A DNA stretch of 64,000 bases. Source: Sphingomonas sp. NFR15. GTDB taxonomy: Bacteria > Pseudomonadota > Alphaproteobacteria > Sphingomonadales > Sphingomonadaceae. The position numbers and the translations under genes are program-made. Positions 41,499 to 48,979 of this stretch are shown one piece after another; positions within the stretch are counted from its first letter, which is position 1, and each line of letters opens with the position of its first letter. The stretch is taken from positions 124,001 through 188,000 of the forward strand of contig NZ_FMWX01000007.1 in assembly GCF_900103265.1 (NCBI RefSeq), given 5' to 3'. The notes under the pieces were generated by a model. It was given only the letters and a program-made list of their open reading frames with translations. It did no database searches and was not told the origin of the DNA.

Positions 41499-44057
41499 TT
41501 AACGCGCTCCGCGCGCCCTTGCATCCGCGTTTTTCGTGCGTGTCGTCGGATTCGCGCCGGCGGGATCGTCGGGCCAGGGGTGGCGCGGGTAGCGGCCGCG
41601 CATTTCGCGCGCGACATCGGCCCAGCTTCCCGCCCAGAAGCCGGGCAGGTCGCGCGTGGTCTGGATCGGGCGGCCGGCGGGCGAGGTGAGGCTCAGCACC
41701 AGCGGCACGCGTCCGCCGGCGACCATCGGATGGGTGGCGAGGCCGAACAACGCCTGCGGGCGGAGGTCGACGCGCGGGCCGCCCTCGGCGGCGTAATCGA
41801 TCGAATGGCTGCTGCCGGCGGGCGACTGGAAGTGCGTCGGCGCCTCGGCATCGAGCAGCCGCAGCGTGTCCCAGCCGATCACCCCGTGCAACGCCTCGGC
41901 GAGCGCGCCGGGGTCGATCGCGTCGAGCCGGCGTTTGCCGACGAGCAACGGCGTCAACCATTCCTCGGCGCGGTCGAGCAGCGCGGCCTCGTCGATCGCC
42001 TCGACGGCACGGCCTTGCGCGCGCAGGAACGCGATGCGCGCGAGCAGCGCCTGCGCCGCGTCGCTCCACGGGAGCAGGCGAAAGCCGCCGCGCTTCACCC
42101 CGTCTAACAAGGCCGCGGCGATGGCCTCCGGATCGGCTTCGGCGTCGGGGCCGCTCGACAGCCGGATCGCGCCGAGCCGCCGCTCGCGCGTCGCGCGTAC
42201 GCCGCCGGTGGCGGGATCGAACGTGACGCTGCGATGCGTGACGATCCGGTCGCCGAACAGCGCCTCGACGCTCGCCTGCTCGATCGGCGCGGCCGACAGA
42301 ATGCGCGCGCCCGCCGCCATCCCCTGCGTTTCGGCGACCGCGAGCCACTCGGCGCGGGCGAGCGAGGATGTCGGGTCGAGCTTGAAGCCCCGCCCGCCGA
42401 CCGACGCCCAGGTCTCGCCGCTGCCATCGCGCCGCTTGGCGATGCGATCAGGGAAGGCGAGGGCGATGGCCACGTCTAGCCCTCTCCCCGCGTGCGGGGA
42501 GAGGGTTGGGGGAGGGGCCGTGCGAGGCTGTGTCATCTGTGACTGCCCCTCTCCCCGGCCCTCTCCCCGGCCCTCTCCCCGCAAGCGGGGAGAGGGAGGA
42601 AGGAGGGACGCCCACCGCGCCGCCAGCCGCCGCGCGGCTTCCGCCCGCGTGCCGCGCTCGCTCCGCCAGCGCCGCAGCCGCATCTCGAGATCGGCGTCGG
42701 CCCCGCCCAGACCACGCTCGCCGAGCAGCACCGCCACCTCGGCCGCCACCGTGCCCAGCCCGATCTCGCCGGCGCGCACCAGCATATGCCCGAGCCGAGG
42801 CGGCAGCGGCAGCTTGGCGACCGCCGCGCCGTGCGGCGTCGGCCGTCCATCGGCGTCGATCGCCCCGAGCGTGGTCAGCCGCGCGCGCGCCTCGCTGACC
42901 GCAGCGTCGGGCGGCGGATCGAGCCACGCCAGCGCGCGCGGATCGTTGACGCCCCATAAAGCGCAATCGAGCGTCAGCGCCGACAGATCGGCTTCGAGGA
43001 TTTCGGGCGGGTCGAAGCGCGGCAAGCCGGCGGTCGCCGCCTCTTCCCACAACCGGTACGCCACGCCCGGACGCTGGCGCGCGGCGCGGCCGGCGCGCTG
43101 GGTCACCGCCGCCTGGCTCGCGCGTTCGGTGACGAGCCGGGTCATCCCCGCCGCCCGGTCATAGCGCGGGCGACGCGCGAGGCCGGAATCGACCACCACC
43201 GAAATGCCGTCGAGCGTGAGGCTGGTCTCGGCGATCGACGTGGCCAGCACCACCTTGCGCCGGCCCTGCGGATCGGGCTGGATCGCGGCGCGCTGCGCGA
43301 CAGGGTCAAGCGTGCCGTGCAGCCGGTGCAGCGCGATGCCATCGCCCAGCGCGTCAAGCCGCTCGGCGGTGCGCTCGATCTCGCCGACCCCGGGCAGGAA
43401 GGCGAGGATGCCGCCCTCCGCCTCGCGCAGCGCGGTCCGCACCGCCGCCGCGACCGAATCCTCGATCCGCGCCTCGGCGGCGCGGCCGAGATGGCGTAGC
43501 GTCAGCGGGAACATCCGCCCCGCGCTCTCGATCACCGGCGCCGCGCCCATCAGCGCCGAGAAGCGCGCGCCGTCGAGCGTCGCCGACATCGCCACCAGCC
43601 GCAGGTCGGGGCGCAATCCCGCTTGCGCATCGAGTGCGAGCGCCAGCCCGAAATCGCTGTCGAGGCTGCGCTCATGCACCTCGTCGAACAGCACAGCCGA
43701 CACGCCTGCCAGCTCGGGGTCGGACTGGATGCGGTTGACGAAGATCCCCTCGGTCAGCACCGTCACCCGCGTCGCGGCCGAGCGCTTGCTGTCCATCCGA
43801 GTCGCATAGCCGAACGTGCGCCCGACCGACTCGCCCGCCAGCGCCGCCATCCGCTCGGCGGCGGCGCGCGCGGCGAGCCGGCGGGGGGAGAGCAGCAGCA
43901 CCTCACCGCCGCACCAATCCTGGGCGAGCAGCGCGGGCGCGACGGCGGTGGTCTTGCCCGCGCCGGGCGGCGCGACGAGCACGGCGTTCGATGTTGCGCG
44001 CAGGGCGGCGAGCAATTCCGGCAGAACGGCAAGAACGGGAAGCGCGGGATCGGCCAC
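41499..44057 (-). CDS. hrpB: ATP-dependent helicase HrpB with repeat-encoded insertion
   Basis: This 852-residue DExH RNA helicase-like protein has Walker A VAPPGAGKTT (28-37), DEVH box AVLFDEVHERSLDSD (about 125), SAT motif VAMSATLDG and motif VI QRAGRAARQRPG. The HrpB-specific C-terminus includes LPWSDAAQALLARIAF and WAGSWADVAREMRGRYPRHPWPDDP. Residues of about 486-526 (Pro/Arg/Gly-rich) are coded by a palindromic repeat inserted in frame; flanking sequence resumes the normal alignment (RLAARW...VAIALAFPDRIAKRR). The frame stays intact, so the protein may be functional. Confidence 0.93.
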   Translation of the reverse strand: MADPALPVLAVLPELLAALRATSNAVLVAPPGAGKTTAVAPALLAQDWCGGEVLLLSPRRLAARAAAERMAALAGESVGRTFGYATRMDSKRSAATRVTVLTEGIFVNRIQSDPELAGVSAVLFDEVHERSLDSDFGLALALDAQAGLRPDLRLVAMSATLDGARFSALMGAAPVIESAGRMFPLTLRHLGRAAEARIEDSVAAAVRTALREAEGGILAFLPGVGEIERTAERLDALGDGIALHRLHGTLDPVAQRAAIQPDPQGRRKVVLATSIAETSLTLDGISVVVDSGLARRPRYDRAAGMTRLVTERASQAAVTQRAGRAARQRPGVAYRLWEEAATAGLPRFDPPEILEADLSALTLDCALWGVNDPRALAWLDPPPDAAVSEARARLTTLGAIDADGRPTPHGAAVAKLPLPPRLGHMLVRAGEIGLGTVAAEVAVLLGERGLGGADADLEMRLRRWRSERGTRAEAARRLAARWASLLPPSPRLRGEGRGEGRGEGQSQMTQPRTAPPPTLSPHAGRGLDVAIALAFPDRIAKRRDGSGETWASVGGRGFKLDPTSSLARAEWLAVAETQGMAAGARILSAAPIEQASVEALFGDRIVTHRSVTFDPATGGVRATRERRLGAIRLSSGPDAEADPEAIAAALLDGVKRGGFRLLPWSDAAQALLARIAFLRAQGRAVEAIDEAALLDRAEEWLTPLLVGKRRLDAIDPGALAEALHGVIGWDTLRLLDAEAPTHFQSPAGSSHSIDYAAEGGPRVDLRPQALFGLATHPMVAGGRVPLVLSLTSPAGRPIQTTRDLPGFWAGSWADVAREMRGRYPRHPWPDDPAGANPTTRTKNADARARGAR
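42480..42600. repeat. Palindromic repeat (family C) inserted in frame in hrpB
   Basis: Hairpins CCCTCTCCCCGCGTGCGGGG (from 42480) and CCCCGCAAGCGGGGAGAGGG (to 42595) enclose a unique core and two tandem CCCTCTCCCCGG units. Length ~120 bp is a multiple of three and has no stop in the hrpB frame. Confidence 0.88.
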
Positions 44058-44124
44058 GGCGGCGTTCTACGCGCTGTCGTGCGGAACGCCAGCCCCGGCG
44101 GCGGTTTGTTCCTCGTCAAAAGCA

Positions 44125-44214
44125 CCCGTTCGTGCTGAGCGCAGTCGAAGCACGTGCCCGGAGCAATTGGCTGTCGTGCTAGGCACGTGCTTCGACTTCG
44201 CTCAGCACGAACGG
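44125..44214. repeat. Family A palindromic repeat
   Basis: Arms CCCGTTCGTGCTGAGCGCAG and ACTTCGCTCAGCACGAACGG with a longer loop. This is the only copy in a divergent gap (hrpB / cation efflux gene). The remaining 122 bp up to 44336 show no clear promoter. Confidence 0.92.
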
Positions 44215-44336
44215 AGATATGCTGGACGAACGTCCCCAGCATGCCGAGAAGTCGCATCGGCAACGTCATACCCGCGTCCTAGTATCACCTGCGCCGGGGG
44301 TGCTACGGCACGTGAAACCGAGACGCGGAGTTCCCT

Positions 44337-45275
44337 TTGGCCGGCCATCATCACCACGCGCACGACCATACCGGCCACGATCATGGCGGGCATAGCCATG
44401 GGCACGGCCATGTCCACGCGCCCGCCGCGTTCGACCGTGCGTTCGCGATCGGCATTTCGCTCAACATCGTGTTCGTCGGGGTCGAGGCGGGGTTCGGTTT
44501 CGTCGCGCATTCGGTCGCGCTGCTCGCCGATGCCGGGCACAATCTGTCCGACGTGCTCGGGCTAGCGATCGCCTGGGGCGGCGCGACGCTGGCGCGGCGC
44601 GCGGCGACCAAGCGCTTCACCTATGGCCTCAAGGGTTCGACGATCCTCGCGGCGTTGCTCAACGCGCTGTTCCTGCTCGTCGCGCTGGGCGCGATCATCC
44701 TCGAGGCGGCGCAGCGGCTCGCGGCGCCCGCGCCCGTCGCCGGGGCGACCGTATCGATCGTCGCCGGCGTAGGCATCGTCGTCAATCTCGCCACCGCGTT
44801 GCTCTTCGCGCGCGGGCGCAAGGACGATATCAACATCCGTGGCGCGTTCCTCCACATGGCCGCCGATGCGGCGGTGTCGGCGGGGGTGGTGATCGTCGGC
44901 GGGATCATCCTGCTCACCGGCACGACCTGGCTCGATCCGGCGGTGAGCATCGTCATCGCGCTGCTGATCGTGTGGCAGACGTGGGGGTTGCTGCGCGAAT
45001 CGGTCGAAATGTCGCTATCGGCGGTGCCGCGCGCGATCGATTACGACGCGGTGGGCGAGGCGCTCCGGGCGCTGCCCGGCGTGACGCAGATCCACGATCT
45101 CCACATCTGGCCGATGAGCACGACCGAGACTGTGTTGACCACGCATTTGCTGATGCCCGGCGGCCATCCGGGCGACGCCTTTCTGATGGAGACGCAGGCG
45201 ATGCTGCGCGCGCGCTTCGGCGTCGGCCATGCGACCGTGCAGGTCGAGACCAGCGAATGCGCGGTGGACTGCTAG
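44337..45275 (+). CDS. Cation diffusion facilitator (Zn/Co/Cd efflux)
   Basis: This 312-residue transporter has a His/Asp-rich N-terminus (about residues 4-28, 13 His) for metal loading, six membrane helices and the transport-site motifs HSVALLADAGHNLSD and FLHMAADAAVSAGV. A C-terminal cytoplasmic domain with IHDLHIWPMSTTETVLTTHL follows. It exports divalent metal by proton exchange (CzcD/ZitB type). The start is TTG at 44337 with GCGGAG 6 nt upstream; no ATG lies nearby in frame. Confidence 0.92.
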   Translation: MAGHHHHAHDHTGHDHGGHSHGHGHVHAPAAFDRAFAIGISLNIVFVGVEAGFGFVAHSVALLADAGHNLSDVLGLAIAWGGATLARRAATKRFTYGLKGSTILAALLNALFLLVALGAIILEAAQRLAAPAPVAGATVSIVAGVGIVVNLATALLFARGRKDDINIRGAFLHMAADAAVSAGVVIVGGIILLTGTTWLDPAVSIVIALLIVWQTWGLLRESVEMSLSAVPRAIDYDAVGEALRALPGVTQIHDLHIWPMSTTETVLTTHLLMPGGHPGDAFLMETQAMLRARFGVGHATVQVETSECAVDC

Positions 45276-45283
45276 TTACGTTC

Positions 45284-45354
45284 CGTTCGTCCCGAGCGTA
45301 GTCGAGGGACATGCCCGGCACGCAGGTGCCTCGACTTCGCTCGGCACGAACGGT
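45284..45354. repeat. Family A palindromic repeat
   Basis: Arms CCGTTCGTCCCGAGCGTAGT and GACTTCGCTCGGCACGAACG lie between convergent cation efflux and hydrolase genes. This is the rightmost copy in the window. Confidence 0.9.
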
Positions 45355-45373
45355 TGGTGTACCGCTCGCCGCT

Positions 45374-46147
45374 TCAGCCCGGATCGCGCGCCAGCCACCA
45401 TTTGAGCAGGGCCGCCGTCTCGCCTGGCTGTTCGAGCGCGGGCAGGTGCCCGCAGGCGTCGAACCGGTGGAGGTGGGCACCCGGAATCAGCCGCGCGATC
45501 TCCTCGGCCTCGTGCGGCGGCGTGATCTGGTCGCCGTCACCCACCGCCACTAGCGTCGGCACACGCACGCCGGGCAGCACCGGGCGCATATCGACGCGAT
45601 CGAGGATCGCATGCTGCTGGCGCAGGAACGCGGCGCCGCCGACGCGGAGCGCCATTGCCTTGAGCGCCTCGGCGACAGGCCCCTCGGTCTTGTCGGGATG
45701 GACGAGCCGGTCGAGCAACGCCCGCCTGATGCCGACGAACCGCCCGCGTTCGAGCGAGGCCATGCCGACCCGACGCTGCGCCGCCCGCTCGGCCGAATCG
45801 GCGCGCGCACTGGTGTCGAGCAGCGCCACCGAGGAAACCCGCTCGGGCGCCTGCCGCAGGATTTCGAGCGCGACATAGCCGCCCATCGACAGCGCGACGA
45901 GCGCGAAGCGTGCCGGCGCCACCGCTAGCACGCGCCGGGCCATCGCCGGGATGCTGTCGTCGAGCGTCAGGTCGGCGACCAGCGGCGCGACGTGGGGCGC
46001 GAGCGCGTCGATCTGCGGGCGCCACAGCGCCGCGTCGCAGAGCAGGCCGGGCAGGAACACGGTCGGCATCAGCGACGGCACGGCCGACAGGGCCGGGGCA
46101 TGATCGTCAACGGCGGCAAACCCAAAAGCGTCGAAATCGGTGAACAT
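45374..46147 (-). CDS. Alpha/beta hydrolase
   Basis: This 257-residue enzyme has the nucleophile elbow ALSMGGYVAL, the acid in AVGDGDQITPP and the His in ACGHLPALEQPGE. The fold begins at VFLPGLLCDAALWRPQ. Substrate is unknown; the sequence resembles small esterase or lactonase-type hydrolases. Start 46147 has CGGAG upstream; an alternative ATG at 46069 would give 231 residues and start closer to the fold. It is divergent from a LysR regulator that probably controls it. Confidence 0.88.
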   Translation of the reverse strand: MFTDFDAFGFAAVDDHAPALSAVPSLMPTVFLPGLLCDAALWRPQIDALAPHVAPLVADLTLDDSIPAMARRVLAVAPARFALVALSMGGYVALEILRQAPERVSSVALLDTSARADSAERAAQRRVGMASLERGRFVGIRRALLDRLVHPDKTEGPVAEALKAMALRVGGAAFLRQQHAILDRVDMRPVLPGVRVPTLVAVGDGDQITPPHEAEEIARLIPGAHLHRFDACGHLPALEQPGETAALLKWWLARDPG

Positions 46148-46234
46148 GGCGAATCTCCGACCGACAATTTGGTCTCGCCGCTGCCATCTGTCTAATATCT
46201 CGCGCCTACGATCTCGATAGCTTTTGGAGATGGC
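46148..46234. promoter_or_regulatory. Divergent hydrolase/LysR control region
   Basis: The 87-bp gap contains an inverted repeat GCCATCT (46183-46189) / AGATGGC (46228-46234); the right half overlaps the regulator ribosome site. LysR proteins usually bind such divergent gaps. I see no clear T-N11-A site. Confidence 0.35.
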
Positions 46235-47131
46235 ATGGAATTGCGGCATGTGCGCTACTTTCTCGCGGTGGCCGAGGAGGGGAATTTCACCCGCGCCGCG
46301 CGGCGGCTCGGCATCGGCCAGCCGCCGCTCAGCCAGCAGATCCGCGATCTCGAGGAGGAGATCGGCGCGCGCCTGTTCCACCGCATCCCCCAGGGTGCGG
46401 AACTCACCGAGGCGGGCGAAGCGTTCCGCGCGGGCGTGCGCGGCCTTCCCGCCTTGGCCGAGGCCGCGATCCACGCCGCGCAACGCGCCGCGCGCGGGGA
46501 GACGGGTGCGCTGCGGGTCGGCTTCACCGGCTCGGCCGCGTTCAACCCGATCGTGCCCGCCGTGATCCGCGGCTACCGCCGCCGCTTCCCCGATATCGAC
46601 CTGACGCTGCGCGAGGGCAATTCGCTCGAGCTGGTCGCCGCGCTGCGTGACGACATGCTCGACGCGGCGTTCCTGCGCCCCGATTCGGTGGACCGGGCCG
46701 GACTCCACCTCCACACGCTCGATGACGAACCGCTGGTCGCGGCGCTGCCCGCCGCCCACCCCGCCGCGACCGCCGACGCGCTGCCGCTCGCCGCGCTCGC
46801 GGGCGAGGCGTTCGTGCTCACCCCGCGCGATCTCGGCCCGACGCTGTTCGACGCGGCGATCGCCGCGTGCCGCGACGCCGGGTTCGAGCCGATCCTCGGC
46901 CAGTCCGCCCCGCAGATCGCCTCGGTGCTCGCCTTCGTCGCCGCCGAGCTCGGCGTGTCGCTGGTGCCGGGTTCGATGCGGATGGCGCTGATCCAGGGCG
47001 TCGCCTACCGCGACCTCACCGACATCCGCCGCAGCGCGCGGATGGCGATCGCCTATCGCCGCGGCGACCTCTCCACCGCGCTGCGCCACTTCGCCGAAGA
47101 GGCGCGCGCGCATGCGGTGGTGGCCGGATGA
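46235..47131 (+). CDS. LysR family transcriptional regulator
   Basis: This 298-residue regulator has the N-terminal HTH (LRHVRYFLAVAEEGNFTRAARRLGIGQPPLSQQIRDLEEEIGARLFHR) and a full effector-binding domain (about 90-290) of the CbnR/BenM-like type (LRVGFTGSAAFNPIVPAVIRGYRRRFPDIDLTLREG). It probably activates the divergent hydrolase gene in response to a small aromatic or similar ligand. TTTGGAGAT precedes the ATG. Confidence 0.93.
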   Translation: MELRHVRYFLAVAEEGNFTRAARRLGIGQPPLSQQIRDLEEEIGARLFHRIPQGAELTEAGEAFRAGVRGLPALAEAAIHAAQRAARGETGALRVGFTGSAAFNPIVPAVIRGYRRRFPDIDLTLREGNSLELVAALRDDMLDAAFLRPDSVDRAGLHLHTLDDEPLVAALPAAHPAATADALPLAALAGEAFVLTPRDLGPTLFDAAIAACRDAGFEPILGQSAPQIASVLAFVAAELGVSLVPGSMRMALIQGVAYRDLTDIRRSARMAIAYRRGDLSTALRHFAEEARAHAVVAG

Positions 47132-47191
47132 TGCTGGGTTGGGGGCAGGATTCGACCCAAGCGCATTGATTCCCGCGGCTGGTCAGCCTGC

Positions 47192-47360
47192 TCACCATCT
47201 CAGCGCATCAACAAACGGACGGAGCGCCGGCGTGATTTGGCGGCTGGGGTAGATATGGCACCCAAGATCGTGTGGGCACCAGTGATCAACCACCTGCACC
47301 AGTCGGCCCTCAACGATTTCCGCTGCCACGTCGTGCTCAATCAACAAGGGCGGTGGGGCA
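47192..47360 (-). pseudogene. C-terminal remnant of a second LysR regulator
   Basis: The - strand reads about 52 codons, including IEHDVAAEIVEGRLVQVVDHW and ITPALRPFVDALRW followed by a stop (47194-47192). This is the end of a LysR effector domain. There is no start codon or HTH; upstream the frame runs straight into the 3' end of the pectinase gene, whose stop is at 47361. The remnant marks a deletion or insertion breakpoint. It is unrelated in sequence to the intact LysR next door beyond family level. Confidence 0.75.
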
Positions 47361-48917
47361 TCAGAACGCCACGTTCGCCGGTCCGGGGACCACTTGATCG
47401 CGCACGCCGCGGGTGGCGGCGGTGGTGAAGTCGGTCACGTGGTCGAGCGCGAAGACGCGACCACGCGGCGCGCGCACGGCGAGGAAGCTGGCGCCATCCA
47501 CATCCTCGAGCCGGAAGGCCGCGCGGGGATCGGGCGCGGTCGTCTCGACCTCGACATTGCTCATCCGTAGCCCCCGCGCGTGACGCACGAAGAATCCGCT
47601 CGCCGGCAAATCGCCGAACATGGTCGCCTCGGGATAGCCGAGTTCGTTTTCGGGCGCGGTCAGCGTGGCCATCGCGGCCGGCGCGCCGCCGACGTGCTGG
47701 AAATGGCAGTCGCTGATCTGCACATCCTCGATCGGATGGCCGGGCAACCCGGCGATCACCGATGGGAGCAGGTTCGCGCCCGAACTCGACACGTTCTGGA
47801 TCAGCACGCGCTTCAGCGTCCCGATCGGGCGTCCCGCCGGGCCACGCATCCGCCGGCCGAGCCGAAGGAACAGCGGGCCATCGATGGTGCCGCGCATCGC
47901 GATGTTGCTGATCGTGACATCCTCGATCGTCGCGCCATCAACAGTCTCGAGCGCGATGCCGCGACTGTCCTCTATCACGCAATTGCTGATCGTGATGTTG
48001 CGGAAGCCACCGTTCGATTCGGTGCCGCACTTGATTCGCCCGTGGATCTTGGGCGCGAAATCGGCGGGCATCTTCTTCCAGCTACCGTCAATCACCGAGC
48101 CGACCTGATAATTGCCGGTAACGTAGCAATTGGTGATCGTCAGGTTTTCGGTTGTGCGCGGATAGCCGAGCGCGAAGCTCGATTTGGGGCAAATGCCATC
48201 GTCATAAGGCGAGTTGACCGTGCAATTGCTGACGCGGACATTGCGGCAACAGTCGATGTCCATGCCGTCGCGATTGGTATCGATGATGAGATTGTCGATC
48301 GTGAGATTGTCGACACCGGTGGCGAGGATGCCGAACCAGCCGCCTTCGAGCAGCCGAAAGTCGCGCAGCAGCACGTTGCGACAGTTCTTGAGCGCGATCG
48401 CCTTGTTGCCGGTTCCCGGCCCATTGGGATCTTTGAGCCACCCATCCTTGCCGTCACCGCGACCGAGGCCCTTGCCCCAGATCAGCCCGCCGCCGGCGAT
48501 GGCGATGTCGTGTAATCCCTCGCCGTGGATCAGGCTGTTGCGCCAGTGGCTATGGCCGAAATCCTGAAAGTGTTCGTATACCGGATCGATCGGCTCGGCG
48601 CGGTCGTAACCCGCGTCGCCCTGCGGCGCGGCGGCGAGCAGAATCGCGCCGGGATCGAGGTGGAGCGTCACCGCGCTCATTAGCCGGATCGTGTAGCTGG
48701 CGTAGTGGCCGGCCGGGAAATAGACGGTGCCGCCGCCGCGTGCCGCTGCTGCGGCAATTGCGCGATTGATCGCGGCCGTATCGATGGTCTTGCCGTCACC
48801 GCGCGCGCCGAAGCGGCGCACGTCGAGCCAGCCAGCGTCGGCTGCGAAGGCGCTCCGCGGGAGCATGGCGGCGAGCGCCGCGGCGCCGCCGGACAGGAGG
48901 AGGTCTCGACGCTTCAT
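47361..48917 (-). CDS. Exported pectinase-like glycoside hydrolase (GH28/pectate-lyase superfamily)
   Basis: This 518-residue protein has a Tat signal (MKRRDLLLSGGAAALAAMLP) and a right-handed beta-helix. It starts WLDVRRFGARGDGKTIDTAAINRAI (Pectate_lyase_3 entry). GH28-like catalytic motifs are NRDGMDIDCCRNVRVSNCTVNSPYDDGICPKS and HGRIKCGTES (the R-I-K substrate motif). It should hydrolyse galacturonan or rhamnogalacturonan outside the cytoplasm. It is downstream of the TonB receptor gene on the same strand but after a terminator hairpin. Confidence 0.9.
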   Translation of the reverse strand: MKRRDLLLSGGAAALAAMLPRSAFAADAGWLDVRRFGARGDGKTIDTAAINRAIAAAAARGGGTVYFPAGHYASYTIRLMSAVTLHLDPGAILLAAAPQGDAGYDRAEPIDPVYEHFQDFGHSHWRNSLIHGEGLHDIAIAGGGLIWGKGLGRGDGKDGWLKDPNGPGTGNKAIALKNCRNVLLRDFRLLEGGWFGILATGVDNLTIDNLIIDTNRDGMDIDCCRNVRVSNCTVNSPYDDGICPKSSFALGYPRTTENLTITNCYVTGNYQVGSVIDGSWKKMPADFAPKIHGRIKCGTESNGGFRNITISNCVIEDSRGIALETVDGATIEDVTISNIAMRGTIDGPLFLRLGRRMRGPAGRPIGTLKRVLIQNVSSSGANLLPSVIAGLPGHPIEDVQISDCHFQHVGGAPAAMATLTAPENELGYPEATMFGDLPASGFFVRHARGLRMSNVEVETTAPDPRAAFRLEDVDGASFLAVRAPRGRVFALDHVTDFTTAATRGVRDQVVPGPANVAF

Positions 48918-48929
48918 GCACACGCTCCG

Positions 48930-48965
48930 CAAGAAAAAGGCCCGGCCGGCATGATGCCGGCCGGG
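48930..48965 (-). terminator. Rho-independent terminator after the TonB receptor gene
   Basis: An 11-bp perfect stem (48941-48951 with 48955-48965, CCCGGCCGGCA/TGCCGGCCGGG) has a 3-nt loop. On the - strand it is followed by CCTTTTTCTT. It could allow partial read-through into the pectinase gene. Confidence 0.85.
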
Positions 48966-48979
48966 AAGAGGGGAAGCGA

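Noticed and set aside
17181..45354. CRISPR array from the many similar repeats
   Set aside because: Repeats are palindromic, scattered kilobases apart in intergenic gaps, and have no regularly spaced unique spacers or cas genes.
47237..47428. Short + strand open frame of 63 codons
   Set aside because: It runs antisense to the LysR remnant and into the pectinase 3' end, has no ribosome site and no family resemblance.
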